Part shown: in pieces, positions 48,311 through 57,550 of the stretch
Layout of the letters: each line of letters begins with the position of its first letter
Position numbering within the stretch: the stretch's first letter is position 1
Origin: Gimesia chilikensis
GTDB taxonomy: Bacteria > Planctomycetota > Planctomycetia > Planctomycetales > Planctomycetaceae
Assembly: GCF_008329715.1 (NCBI RefSeq)
Contig: NZ_VTSR01000004.1
Span: 172,032-236,031, forward strand
Length of the DNA: 64,000 nucleotides
Direction: 5' to 3'
Position numbers and translations under genes: made by a program
Notes under the pieces: generated by a model
The model's database searches: none
What the model was told of the DNA's origin: nothing
Seen by the model: only the letters and a program-made list of their open reading frames with translations

Positions 48311-48681
48311 GGTGGCTGTGTCGGGGCTGAAGTGTCTGATTCCCAGAGATCCTCGGGGCGATTTCCCCAGTGACATTGCCCCGAACCCAGTTGCGAAACC
48401 TGATCGGTGCCATTTGAGATGGAGTAGAAGCACAGCACCGGGGGACGCAGTCGGGGCGTGTATTCTGGAATCATCACGATGCAGTGTGCTTCATCAGATT
48501 GATAAATGCGACACTTTGATCTGTCAGGCTGAACAAATTCATGCGAGGCAGAGAACTCGCGCAAAGCCAGTCGAACAGCGCGACGTTTACGGGGAGATAA
48601 ATATTTCCACTCAGGCGGAAGAAATCTTACGCCGAAAAGTACCGCACAAAACAGCGAAAAAATGAGGATTTCAGAACCCAT
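48289..48681 (-). CDS. Hypothetical protein with one membrane segment
   Basis: A 130-residue protein with GAGGGATG before its ATG. One hydrophobic segment (ILIFSLFCAVLFGVRFL) lies at the start, followed by a basic stretch (SPRKRRAVRLAL) and a beta-rich tail. It is probably a membrane-anchored protein with the rest in the cytoplasm. No family is recognised. Its 3' end overlaps the TIGR03067 gene by 22 bp on the opposite strand. Confidence 0.68.
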   Translation of the reverse strand: MGSEILIFSLFCAVLFGVRFLPPEWKYLSPRKRRAVRLALREFSASHEFVQPDRSKCRIYQSDEAHCIVMIPEYTPRLRPPVLCFYSISNGTDQVSQLGSGQCHWGNRPEDLWESDTSAPTQPPQGTSFS

Positions 48682-48889
48682 GAAGCATCCCTCGGCTGGA
48701 TCGGTTCAGGTCAACTTACAAACTAACAATCTGATAGCTAAGATTTCGTTCTCTTAATCGCCCATGGGGAAGACGGAAATGTCGTACTACTCCGGAGCGG
48801 AATGGCGCTGGCCACCAGTTTCATCCAGCGTCTATAATAATATAACAGCGATTCACGACCACTCACTACCGGGAAACGAAAAGAACTCC

Positions 48890-50053
48890 ATGCTGACACA
48901 ATACTGTGTACCACCATCTCAATTCATCAGAGCCGCCCTAGTGACACTCTGCCTTCTGACCAGCCCCGCTCTGGTTCAAGCCGCAGACTTCCGCGTCGGC
49001 ACTCCCGCTGAGCTGGACTCCGCCAGAAAGTCCGCCCGCCCGGGAGATGTCATCACCCTCGGCGGCAAAGACTGGCACGATGTCCGTCTGAAGCTCAAAC
49101 TCAAGGGCACGCCGGAGCGGCCGATCACCGTGCGTTCCGAAGTCGCGTTCACGGGGGCTTCCTCGTTAAATCTCAACGGCGAACACGTCATCCTCGACGG
49201 TTTAACCTTCCGCAACGGGAGCCTGGAGACCGGGCACGTCCTCCTGATCCGCGGCGCACACAATCGCGTCACCCGCTGCACTATCGAAGCCTATAACCCG
49301 GACAAGATCGACACCCGCTATCAGTGGCTCAGCCTCGACGGGCATCATCACCGCGTCGATCACTGTCGATTCGCCGGCCAGAACCATTCGGGAACTACGC
49401 TGGTTGTCTGGCTGGATGAAGAGGGCGAAGTCGGCCGGCACCGCATCGAACGCAATCACTTCCTCAACCGCCCGCGGGGGAACGGCAACGGATTCGAAAC
49501 CCTCCGCATCGGTACCAGTGAAACCTCTCTGAAATCGGCCCAGTGTGTGGTCTCTGAAAACCTGTTCGAAAACTGCGATGGCGAAATCGAACTCATTTCC
49601 AATAAGTCATGCGATAATGTTTACGAACGCAATACCATCGTCGGTTGTGCTGGTGCACTCACCCTCCGGCACGGCAACAACTGCATTGTCCGCGATAACC
49701 TCATCCTGGGTAACGGCGACCGCCATTCCGGCGGCATCCGCGTCATCGGAGAAGGGCACCAGATCACCGGGAACCACATCGAAGGCGTCGGCGACCGGAT
49801 CGACGGTGCGATCGCTCTGAGTGCCGGCGTGGAGAATCCGAAACTGAACCAGCACGCCCAGGTCCGCAATGTACTCATCGAAAACAATACGCTGATCGAC
49901 AACGCCGGCAAGGACATCGTCCGCGGTCACGGTCTGGGCAGTCGCTCCCGGACGCTGCTTCCCGAAAATATCACCGTCAAAAACACACGCCACTCCGGCA
50001 AACCCGCCATGAAACAAATCAAACCCGCAGACGTCGGCCCGGACGCCCGATAG
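48890..50053 (+). CDS. Polysaccharide lyase family 6-type protein (chondroitinase B / alginate lyase-like)
   Basis: A 387-residue protein. The ATG at 48890 is chosen because it opens directly into a signal peptide that ends near LVQAAD. The rest is a right-handed beta helix of the PL6 type: LDSARKSARPGDVITL, GKDWHD, PITVRSE, GHHHRVDHCRFAGQNHSGTT, NGFETLRIG and ALTLRHGN-NCIVRDN are in order. Lyases of this family cleave alginate or dermatan sulfate. It is shorter than many two-domain members and appears to have one helix domain only. It fits the sulfatases nearby as a polysaccharide-degrading enzyme. Confidence 0.87.
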   Translation: MLTQYCVPPSQFIRAALVTLCLLTSPALVQAADFRVGTPAELDSARKSARPGDVITLGGKDWHDVRLKLKLKGTPERPITVRSEVAFTGASSLNLNGEHVILDGLTFRNGSLETGHVLLIRGAHNRVTRCTIEAYNPDKIDTRYQWLSLDGHHHRVDHCRFAGQNHSGTTLVVWLDEEGEVGRHRIERNHFLNRPRGNGNGFETLRIGTSETSLKSAQCVVSENLFENCDGEIELISNKSCDNVYERNTIVGCAGALTLRHGNNCIVRDNLILGNGDRHSGGIRVIGEGHQITGNHIEGVGDRIDGAIALSAGVENPKLNQHAQVRNVLIENNTLIDNAGKDIVRGHGLGSRSRTLLPENITVKNTRHSGKPAMKQIKPADVGPDAR

Positions 50054-50074
50054 AACTAGGGATACCCCCCAGCG

Positions 50075-51928
50075 TCACTGCTCCAGCTCTGCCTGCGGTT
50101 GTTGAAACAGCAGTGCCACTTCCACCAGCAGCCGTTCTGCAGGGGTGAGCGACTCCCGTTCCTGGATCACCTGTTTCGCTACCGCAGGGACGTTCGTCAG
50201 CAGGCCATCCACGCCCCGGTTCATCATCTGAGACATCATGGCCGGATCATCGACCGTCCACACAAAGACCTCTTTCCCCGCTGCATGGGCCCGCTTCACA
50301 AAATTCCGCGAGGCGAAATTCGCGTTCACGGCCAGAAAGTCCGCTTGAATCTCTTTCAGGTTGCCTGCATAGACGGAGAGCAGGACACCGCACTTCCAGT
50401 CCGGTCGCAGGGCTTTGGTCTTCGCCACCCCCTCTGGTTTGAGCGACATGATCATCACCTTGTCGGCCATACCCGCTGCTTCGACAATGTCCACCACCCG
50501 CTGCTCCAGCTGCTCATCGTGGCCGTAATATTTCAGCTCAATAATCACGCCCGCCTTGTCTTTGCATAACTGCAGCACGTCGGATAACAGAGGCACCCGT
50601 TCTGCGTTGAATTTCGGATCCAGCCAGCTGCCGATGTCGATGTCTGCCAGGTCAGCTTGCTTCGCATCCCAGACCTTAAGCGGATTACGTGACAGTTTCA
50701 TGAAGTCGCTGTCGTGAATCACGACCACTTTGCCGTCCGCCGATTCCTGTACGTCCAGCTCAATCCAGTCGGCACCCTCGTCAATCGCAGCCTGAAATGC
50801 GGCCATCGTATTTTCGGGAGCCGCTTTGGAGGCACCTCGATGTGCCATCACCTGTGTTTCGGTTTCGAGATTCAGCGAACGCTCCAGCGACACATATCCG
50901 ATCAAAGCCGCCAGCAGAAAACCAACTATGCCTACCATGGCCAGGCGGGACGGAGTCAAAAGTGGTTTCCCGCGCTGTTCCACTTCCAGCGGGCTGGCCT
51001 CAATCGCAGCACTGGCGGCGGAATGCAAGCGCAGATAACCCTGAAATAACAGACCCGCGCAGGCGATCGTCGCAAACAGGTTCAGAATCAGGCTGCTCGC
51101 CGACAGGATAAACAGCATCAGCCCCACCCGCGTGGCCAGCATCAGCAGGGAACCGACGGTTGTGGGAATCAGGAACCGCCCCGCGAGACCCACGAGCGCA
51201 ACCAGCACCAGATTCAGAATCAACACACAGATCACCCAGGTCACCAGCCAGATCAGGATCGGACGACGTTGACCGGATACCAGCTGCTGACTGGCCTGCA
51301 GACCCTGTGCGGGAGGCGTCTGCTCGAACAGAATCAGTGGCAGCGCCAGGAACCAGCCGGAATAGAGTCGAAACAGGATCATAGCCAGAATCAGCACCAG
51401 TAAAACACCGATGCCGACGGCGACCTGGAATTCGGTCGGTCGTTCTTTGAGATAAAAATTGATGTCGTATTCACCCAGCAGACCAAAATAGACAACTCCT
51501 GCAATCAGCAGAAACGGGACCAGGCTGAGCAGCGTCCAGCCAATCATTTTCGCGGTTACTTTCAGTACATCGGCCGCGTGTCCTGCGGCAAACCGCAGGG
51601 AATCAAGCATTCCCAGCTGCTGCCCCCGATGTCGGGCCGCCAGGATGGCCAGTAGCGACGCCTGTTCCAGCGCGACGATACTTAGCCAGACCGCACCCAG
51701 AATAATTGCACACAGCCAGCCGAACGGGCCGGCAAAGAACAACGCGATATCCACGTCGGTCAATACACTCTGACCTGCGATCGCCAGCAGGAAGTGAAAC
51801 AAACCCGCCAGTAACGGCGTCAAAATCACAAACGCCAGCAGTTTATAGAGGAGATCGGTCGCAACCAGCGGACGCCAGGCGGAACCCAGGCTGCCTGTGA
51901 TCTGACGGATGAAGGGGGAGAGAGACAT
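50075..51928 (-). CDS. Glycerophosphodiester phosphodiesterase with N-terminal membrane domain
   Basis: A 617-residue protein. Residues 1-360 contain about seven hydrophobic segments of the GDPD membrane-domain type. The C-terminal 240 residues are the GDPD catalytic TIM barrel: VMAHRGASKAAPENT (His and Arg), WIELDVQESADGKVVVIHD (Glu, Asp and His) and VIIELKYYG match the metal- and acid-base set. It should hydrolyse glycerophosphodiesters to glycerol 3-phosphate and an alcohol. The membrane domain anchors it so that the barrel lies on one face. It is convergent with the lyase gene. Confidence 0.93.
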   Translation of the reverse strand: MSLSPFIRQITGSLGSAWRPLVATDLLYKLLAFVILTPLLAGLFHFLLAIAGQSVLTDVDIALFFAGPFGWLCAIILGAVWLSIVALEQASLLAILAARHRGQQLGMLDSLRFAAGHAADVLKVTAKMIGWTLLSLVPFLLIAGVVYFGLLGEYDINFYLKERPTEFQVAVGIGVLLVLILAMILFRLYSGWFLALPLILFEQTPPAQGLQASQQLVSGQRRPILIWLVTWVICVLILNLVLVALVGLAGRFLIPTTVGSLLMLATRVGLMLFILSASSLILNLFATIACAGLLFQGYLRLHSAASAAIEASPLEVEQRGKPLLTPSRLAMVGIVGFLLAALIGYVSLERSLNLETETQVMAHRGASKAAPENTMAAFQAAIDEGADWIELDVQESADGKVVVIHDSDFMKLSRNPLKVWDAKQADLADIDIGSWLDPKFNAERVPLLSDVLQLCKDKAGVIIELKYYGHDEQLEQRVVDIVEAAGMADKVMIMSLKPEGVAKTKALRPDWKCGVLLSVYAGNLKEIQADFLAVNANFASRNFVKRAHAAGKEVFVWTVDDPAMMSQMMNRGVDGLLTNVPAVAKQVIQERESLTPAERLLVEVALLFQQPQAELEQ

Positions 51929-52311
51929 GTCTGCTTCCTGTTCTGGTTCAGGCAGAGATTCAATCCGTCGCTGGTAATACTCAGTCCGTTTGCATGCGAG
52001 AGGCGATTCCCATCATACCGCAGCTCACTCGGGAAATCCCAAACAACATTGAGACGGTTCCCGAAAAAACGAAAAAACAGGGAGAACACGCGATAGCAAA
52101 GTACAGCCCTGTTGTCAACGAGTTTATCTATGCGTGGATGATGTTGTTTGCATGAAGCACGCGCACCAACCTCACAGTTTTCTCAAGAGAGTTCACTACA
52201 GCGGTTTCATCTCAGGTATTAATACGGTATACACTTGGCAGCTTACGCTTGTTCCAGACCAGAACCGGGCTTTGCGTTTTACCCACATCGACTCACAGCT
52301 AAAGCAGTACG
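51929..52311. other. Intergenic region between divergent genes
   Basis: About 380 bp separating the GDPD gene from the next plus-strand gene. No gene, repeat or clear promoter is seen; short open frames on both strands have no family match and no proper start. It must carry the promoters of both neighbours. Confidence 0.3.
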
Positions 52312-53121
52312 ATGGAATTTTACGAAGAACACCTGGAACGTCTTACCTTGCGGGAATGGTTCCGGATGCAGTCTCCCCGCGTACTGCTGGCATTTTATGT
52401 CTGGTTGATGTTCAAAATCCGTCTGGCCAGCGTCAAAACATGCATCAGCATAGTCAAAGGGGACATTCGAGAGCGACTGATTGAACTGGACCAGGTCCCG
52501 GAAGAAGCACGGTCTCGGATCACGCCGATCCTCGATCACTTTGCAGAACAGGGCTTCGTCGATTTTCTATTGGAAAGCTACCTTTACGGTCGCAATCGCG
52601 ATCACTTAAAGCTGGTGGGGGTTCGCATTCTGGCCCGGCACAAAAGCGGTCGGTGTGTGGTAGCGGCTCCCGTCATTTTCGGGGAAGCAGATGGTTCATA
52701 TTGGGGAGAAAGTGGCCTCCATACCTTTATTGACGCAGAAAATTCGATCACCAGCGAAGTCGGGCGCCAGAGATTCGATCGCACGCCGGGAAACGCGGTG
52801 ACGTATTATCCCGAGTGCAGGTTCGAAGAGTTACTGGAACAGCATCGGCAGACCATCGCCAACCGGGGAGACACCTATGTCTCCATTCACAACCAGGATG
52901 ACATGCTCACTTACCTGCAGCGGCTGGAAGATCGCGCAGTCCAGCAACTGGTGCAACGGGGATACCTGGTCCCCTTCGAGCCAGAAGAAGGACCGGACCT
53001 GCCCGAGGTCGTCGATTACGGTTTCAAACCCGTGGAAGCAGAAAAACAGTCCGCGATTCCTGGCTGTCTGATCTTTGTCGTGGTCTTGATCAGCACCATC
53101 CTCTGGAAGCTCTGGAGCTGA
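52312..53121 (+). CDS. Hypothetical protein with C-terminal membrane anchor
   Basis: A 269-residue protein. Residues 22-40 are hydrophobic (SPRVLLAFYVWLMFKIRL), the middle is mixed alpha/beta with an acidic ending, and residues 247-265 (AIPGCLIFVVVLISTILW) form a C-terminal membrane helix. No motif is recognised. It may be tail-anchored with its bulk in the cytoplasm. The next gene on the same strand starts 155 bp later. Confidence 0.72.
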   Translation: MEFYEEHLERLTLREWFRMQSPRVLLAFYVWLMFKIRLASVKTCISIVKGDIRERLIELDQVPEEARSRITPILDHFAEQGFVDFLLESYLYGRNRDHLKLVGVRILARHKSGRCVVAAPVIFGEADGSYWGESGLHTFIDAENSITSEVGRQRFDRTPGNAVTYYPECRFEELLEQHRQTIANRGDTYVSIHNQDDMLTYLQRLEDRAVQQLVQRGYLVPFEPEEGPDLPEVVDYGFKPVEAEKQSAIPGCLIFVVVLISTILWKLWS

Positions 53122-53275
53122 AGTCCGCTTCCAGGCCTTGATCTGGGTGTGCAGGCGGTCACAACTCCTGCCGGGCTCCTGCAGAATGGCTTTCTGTGTC
53201 GACGGTCTCCTGATACAGTATACGGGGAGAGGGTGTCCTGACTTGAATACCAGCGATCGCGCAGGGAGGAATATC

Positions 53276-53539
53276 ATGGATGACAACTGGGATGAAATTG
53301 ACGATGATCCAACAGAATATCTGCCCGAGGTCACCGACCTCATGCACCGGCTCTTAAACTCCCATCGCAAGTCACCCGACGAAGCCGACTTTCAACGCTT
53401 TCCGGGCATTCCCCTCGAAGCCCTGGACGAGGCCTACCGGGATCTCAGCACACTCGGCCTGATGGAATATACCGACGAACTGGTCACCATCGGCGACCAT
53501 CAACGGCGCAAACTCCGCCTGACCCGGGAAGGACTGTGA
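53276..53539 (+). CDS. Small acidic hypothetical protein
   Basis: An 87-residue protein with GGAGG six bases before its ATG, which decides this start over an upstream open frame at 53138. The start is very acidic (DDNWDEIDDDPTEYLPE). The remainder is helical, with a winged-helix-like order of segments (PLEALDEAYRDLSTLGLMEY, then a beta hairpin). A regulatory role is possible but not shown. No family is recognised. Confidence 0.7.
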   Translation: MDDNWDEIDDDPTEYLPEVTDLMHRLLNSHRKSPDEADFQRFPGIPLEALDEAYRDLSTLGLMEYTDELVTIGDHQRRKLRLTREGL

Positions 53540-53571
53540 GAGATCCTTCAGTCAAAGCTCACTTACTGTTT

Positions 53572-53955
53572 TTATTTGCGAAGCGTGTAGACACAACTGT
53601 TACATTGAGCGAAATGCCTGTATGTCAGATGAAACGCCAGCCAGTCCGAATTAAGGTCGCACGGAAGTCCGGTGTAAGTCGCATGGGAGAATTTAAAACT
53701 GAGATAATCCCTGTCATCGAGACCATAGCTACCGGTCGCAGATCGCTTTGACAGGGAATCCGCTTCGTCGTCGAGGGGGCGCCAGTTGTCGAGAATCCGT
53801 ACATCGAGTTCGACCACATTATTGGAGCGAAAGATCAGCACTTCCTCGTACAGGACGCAGAAGAAAATACCCCCCGCGTGCAGATCGGAAGTCGCCAGGG
53901 GGCCGCTGGTATATTCAGCGTCGAGTGTAATCTGAGAGAGCGGGTTAGCGGCCAT
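53572..53955 (-). CDS. Hypothetical protein
   Basis: A 127-residue beta-rich protein. The ATG at 53955 is used; a TTG at 54009 would add 18 residues, and neither has a strong Shine-Dalgarno site. The sequence has alternating hydrophobic residues (GGIFFCVLYEEVLIFRSNNVVELDV), as in a beta barrel. It is convergent with the small acidic gene and divergent from the next. No motif is recognised. Confidence 0.62.
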   Translation of the reverse strand: MAANPLSQITLDAEYTSGPLATSDLHAGGIFFCVLYEEVLIFRSNNVVELDVRILDNWRPLDDEADSLSKRSATGSYGLDDRDYLSFKFSHATYTGLPCDLNSDWLAFHLTYRHFAQCNSCVYTLRK

Positions 53956-54083
53956 AGGGAACTCTGCTGTAAAGGTGCGAAAACTGGTTTCCTCTTTCTG
54001 TTGAGACAAACATAGGCAAACACAGGTTCGGTTGCTATCATACCCGCGACATCAGATCCCCCTGTCATGAAGGCCAGCTGCCC

Positions 54084-54746
54084 ATGTTTCGCAATCTCAT
54101 CGACAAAATCAAAAGCCTGGCAGCCGACGGACGTGAACCCTTCAATCCAGCGACACTCGACGATCCCGTCGCCCTCCGCACCGACTGGTCCCCACTCAAA
54201 GGGGGCGGGGCAAACTTCTGCACGCGGAAACTGGTACAGGTCTCCCCCCTGCGTTACGAATTCCGTGCGGCAGCGGGCGCCATCTGCTTCTACCTGATCT
54301 TCTTCGGGCTCGGGGCGGCCGCCCTGGTTTTCTCGATTTCTCAAATTATCAGCAGTGAAAAAATCATCGCACCGGAGATTCTCATTCCGGGTGGCGTCGG
54401 TCTTGTCTTTGCCATCATCGGCAGTGTGATGCTCTATTTCGGTACCCTGCCGGTGGTCTTCGACAAGCAGCACAACTGTTTCTGGAGAGGCAGGATCCCC
54501 GACGACGAACTGATCTACGCCACCGCGAACGAACAGCTTATGCCCTTCCAGGAAATCCACGCGATCCAGCTGATCAAAGAATATATCCGCAGCAAAAACA
54601 GTTCGTATCACAGCTACGAAATGAATCTCATCTCCCGCGACGGCGTCCGCACCAACGTCGTCGATCACGGCAACCTCGAAAAGATCCAGGCAGACGCCCA
54701 GACCCTCGCCGAGTTCCTGGAAGTCCCCATCTGGAATGGAATCTGA
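54084..54746 (+). CDS. Two-helix membrane protein of unknown function
   Basis: A 220-residue protein. A polar first third is followed by two hydrophobic segments (about 66-88 and 96-118). The C-terminal cytosolic part contains PVVFDKQHNCFWRG and ends with a helical ADAQTLAEFLEVPIW block; this layout resembles membrane PH-like proteins. GAAGG precedes the ATG by nine bases. A degenerate copy of its last 110 bp lies about 900 bp downstream, beyond the next gene. Confidence 0.75.
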   Translation: MFRNLIDKIKSLAADGREPFNPATLDDPVALRTDWSPLKGGGANFCTRKLVQVSPLRYEFRAAAGAICFYLIFFGLGAAALVFSISQIISSEKIIAPEILIPGGVGLVFAIIGSVMLYFGTLPVVFDKQHNCFWRGRIPDDELIYATANEQLMPFQEIHAIQLIKEYIRSKNSSYHSYEMNLISRDGVRTNVVDHGNLEKIQADAQTLAEFLEVPIWNGI

Positions 54747-54859
54747 GGGAGCAGATTCAAACATTCAGCCGGATGTCACAGTTGGCTTGTTCAACCGTGA
54801 TCAAACACCGTCACTTTTCTGCCGGGCCAGCCAGTTCAGGATCTCTCCCTGTTCCAGCC

Positions 54860-55450
54860 TTAGAGTTTCCTTCGCTCTGGAGCATAGTCCTGTCCCATAT
54901 GAAACGCAGTACGACCGAACATGGCTGTCATGAACAATAATGCGATTAATACAGGCCAGATATCACGCAGGGAACGAGTGGGGACAAACAGAGCATAGAC
55001 AGGGGCTGCCAGTCCCAGTAAAAACAGCACGAGGCAGAATAAGGCAAACAGGTAACTCAGTACCGAGAGTATTCTGTTACCGGTTTGCAGCACAGCGTCT
55101 GGGTTGTTGGTGCGAATCCGATTCTTAAGTTCTTCCAAAAAGGCCTCGTATGCTTCCAGCTGATTTTTCGCCATCTGCATTTGTCGCGATCCCATTCGGA
55201 GGTAATAGCTGGATTGAAAATTGATGGACAGCCCCCAGTGGGGGATGATCCGAACCATTTTTACCGGGAACGATTTTTTCTCTTCATCATAGGCTGACAT
55301 GCCAGAGAAGGAATTCACTCGAGAGATCTTTTTGTATGGAATCTCCCTGGTTATCTTTCCGTGACGATTGAGCCTTTGCAGTGAATGCTCCGTCATAACG
55401 ATGGTCTCTTCTCCGAATAAGAAGCCTCTTCGAAAACGATATTCCATCAT
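54860..55450 (-). CDS. Membrane protein of unknown function with PH-like N-terminus
   Basis: A 196-residue protein starting at two adjacent ATG codons with AGGAT nine bases upstream. Residues 1-85 are beta-rich with basic turns, in the style of a PH-like module (TEHSLQRLNRHGKITREIPY). A helix rich in charge follows, and two hydrophobic segments lie near 130-175. No family is recognised. It lies between the 54.1 kb gene and the degenerate partial copy of that gene. Confidence 0.72.
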   Translation of the reverse strand: MMEYRFRRGFLFGEETIVMTEHSLQRLNRHGKITREIPYKKISRVNSFSGMSAYDEEKKSFPVKMVRIIPHWGLSINFQSSYYLRMGSRQMQMAKNQLEAYEAFLEELKNRIRTNNPDAVLQTGNRILSVLSYLFALFCLVLFLLGLAAPVYALFVPTRSLRDIWPVLIALLFMTAMFGRTAFHMGQDYAPERRKL

Positions 55451-55541
55451 GGTAATCCTGTTTCAACTAAAACGACCCACTGACGATGCTCTAAGTCATC
55501 TTACCGTTTCCAGGTGGTGATCTCTAGCCTGGTTTGCCAAC

Positions 55542-55656
55542 TTCCGCGACGGCGTCCGCACCAGCGTCGTCGATTACGGCAACCTCGAAAAGAGCCAGGC
55601 AGACGCCCAAACCCTCGGCGAGATCCTGGAAGTCCCCATCTGAAACGGAATCTCAG
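55542..55656 (+). pseudogene. Degenerate partial duplicate of the 3' end of the 54.1 kb gene
   Basis: This stretch matches 54633-54747 at roughly nine bases in ten by eye. Its translation, RDGVRTSVVDYGNLEKSQAD and onwards, copies the C-terminus of the two-helix membrane protein. A TGG codon near the end has become TGA (55641-55643), and no start or upstream part of the gene is present. It is a gene relic from a local duplication. Confidence 0.85.
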
Positions 55657-55753
55657 CGAGCGACTCACGCAGTTGCCTCAACACCCCTGAGCGGCATCAC
55701 CCCAGTCACCGTTTCAAACAGCATTTCCACTTCCCAACGCAGTAATAGAAATC

Positions 55754-55783
55754 AGCCGCAGGTCCTTACCCCCGGTTGAAAGC
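55754..55783 (+). repeat. Short module (copy 1) upstream of the dispersed repeat
   Basis: AGCCGCAGGTCCTTACCCCC followed by GGTTGAAAGC. A closely similar 30-bp segment lies at 58825-58854 ahead of repeat copy 3, where GGGCTTTAGCCC can form a hairpin. Confidence 0.75.
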
Positions 55784-55801
55784 TCCAGCAGACAGAAGCG
55801 C

Positions 55802-55954
55802 CGTAGGGGCCGACCCATGTGTCGGCCCGCCGGGCAGAGAACGAAAAAGAGTAAACGTGAAATGGGCCAATAAAACTCACCCAGGAAAGAGGGTGGGATC
55901 GAATACAATTCGATCCGAGCGCAGCGAGCAGGAGGTCGCAGCTGCCACGATCAA
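55802..55954 (+). repeat. Dispersed ~150 bp palindrome-bearing repeat, copy 1
   Basis: The unit starts with CGTAGGGGCCGAC, whose GGGCCGAC pairs with GTCGGCCC across a 6-base loop. About 90 bp on is a second perfect palindrome, GGATCGAAT / ATTCGATCC around ACA, followed by CGAGCGCAGCGAGCAGGAGG. It has 153 bp and differs from copy 2 by one base. It is intergenic and has no coding capacity that I accept; the layout is that of a REP- or MITE-like non-autonomous element. Confidence 0.92.
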
Positions 55955-56138
55955 TTAAAAGCAACAGACTTTCTTGAGAGCATTCTGTTGAGCGAACCCA
56001 CGAAGAAAAATAGAATCTATACTCTTAGTCATTGTTTCAATTATCTGATGCTGCCAGCTGCTCTTTAAAAGGAGGTCGAGCTATTCTACATCAATGCGAT
56101 ATGCGAATTGCTATTGATAGAAAGTCGGAAGTCCTGCC

Positions 56139-57098
56139 ATGTGCCGCGTTGTTTATTCTCCCAAATACAATATTGGTTTTTACGGGCTGGAACGCCTGCA
56201 TCCGTTCGACTCGCGCAAATACGGGCGGGCGTGGAAGCAGCTGCGTGCGCGTTTTGGCAAGTCGCTGCGTAAGATCCATGTTTCCCCGGAGCGTCCCGTC
56301 AGTCGTGAGGAACTGTTGCTGGTTCACACGGAACGTTATCTGAAACAGCTTTCCAATTCGATGTATGTCGCACAGGCACTCGAACTGGCGCCGTTGCAGT
56401 TTCTGCCCTTCTGGATCATCGATCACCACGTGCTGCGTCCCATGCGCTGGGCTACACGCGGCACCATCGTGGCCGCTCAAGAGGCACTGGAACATGGTCT
56501 GGCCATCAATCTGAGCGGCGGCTATCACCACGCAAAGCCTGCCCAGGGCGAAGGCTTTTGTGTTTACGCCGATGCCGCGATCGCGGTGGCGTCGCTGCGG
56601 CAACAGGCATTGATCTCAGAGACCGACCTGATTGTCTACGTCGATACCGATGCCCATCAGGGGAACGGCGTGAGCCATGCGTTTATGGACGACAATCGGG
56701 CGTTTCTGTTCGATATTTTCAACGCGCATGCCTACCCGCAGAATGATGTCGCTGCCCGGGAACGACTCGACTGTGAGATCGGCATCACGCGGAGCTGGAC
56801 CGATCGTGAATACATGCTGGAACTGGAAAACAACCTCCCCGGCTTTCTTGATTCGGTTTCCCAATCCCCCGTCGGTCTGGCGATTTACAATGCAGGTACT
56901 GACATTTTCGCGGGTGATCCCCTGGGGGGACTGAATATCTCCGCAGCGACGATCCGCGAACGCGATTTGTACGTCGTCAACGAATTACGCCAACGGCAGA
57001 TTCCCACGATCATGCTACTGAGCGGCGGCTACACAAAACAGAGTTTTCAACTGGTCGCCGATTCCGTGATCGGGTTGCTGGAGAGAGAAGTCTATTGA
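56139..57098 (+). CDS. Histone deacetylase family protein (class IV-like)
   Basis: A 319-residue deacetylase of the arginase/HDAC fold with GGAAG before its ATG. NLSGGYHHAKPAQGEGFCVY carries the catalytic His pair, VDTDAHQGNG the Asp and His zinc ligands, and NAGTDIFAGDPLGG the third ligand Asp. LLSGGYTKQS closes the active site. Its length and the FYGLERLHPFDSRKYG opening fit the HDAC11-like class IV group. Bacterial members deacetylate polyamines or acyl-lysine; the substrate is unknown. It stands between copies 1 and 2 of the dispersed repeat. Confidence 0.92.
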   Translation: MCRVVYSPKYNIGFYGLERLHPFDSRKYGRAWKQLRARFGKSLRKIHVSPERPVSREELLLVHTERYLKQLSNSMYVAQALELAPLQFLPFWIIDHHVLRPMRWATRGTIVAAQEALEHGLAINLSGGYHHAKPAQGEGFCVYADAAIAVASLRQQALISETDLIVYVDTDAHQGNGVSHAFMDDNRAFLFDIFNAHAYPQNDVAARERLDCEIGITRSWTDREYMLELENNLPGFLDSVSQSPVGLAIYNAGTDIFAGDPLGGLNISAATIRERDLYVVNELRQRQIPTIMLLSGGYTKQSFQLVADSVIGLLEREVY

Positions 57099-57171
57099 AG
57101 GCAGGGGCCGACTCCCGAGGCGTCCTGCCGATTCGTTTTGTCAGATGTAGATCAATCCAGACGCTAACAGT

Positions 57172-57324
57172 CGTAGGGGCCGACCCATGTGTCGGCCCGC
57201 CGGGCAGAGAACGAAAAAGAGTAAACGTGAAATGGGCCAATAAAACTCACCCAGGAAAGAGGGTGGGATCGAATACAATTCGATCCGAGCGCAGCGAGCA
57301 GGAGGTCACAGCTGCCACGATCAA
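57172..57324 (+). repeat. Dispersed ~150 bp palindrome-bearing repeat, copy 2
   Basis: It is identical to copy 1 over 153 bp apart from one base (GTCACAGCT here, GTCGCAGCT there). It lies in the spacer between the histone deacetylase and flavoprotein genes, in the same orientation. The near-identity implies recent spread or gene conversion. Confidence 0.93.
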
Positions 57325-57550
57325 GATAGAGAATAACCACCAACTTCATACAATACCCGGGTATGGAATGTCTGTTTCGTATCGCACGTCTCGCAAAACG
57401 ACGATTCAGTATGAAAGCCCGAAACAGCAAAGCCGCACGAGTGAAATCAGCGGGATGAACTGCTAGACTCTTTGTCTTCAGTTGATGCTAAAACCAGAAA
57501 ACGCTGGTCAAAGCGTGCGATATCACCCGGTTGAGTAGAGGCGAGGAACA

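Noticed and set aside
53835..54764. Open frame of 309 codons on the minus strand
   Set aside because: Antisense of the two-helix membrane protein gene, rich in Asp, Val and Gly as usual for shadows of GC-rich codons.
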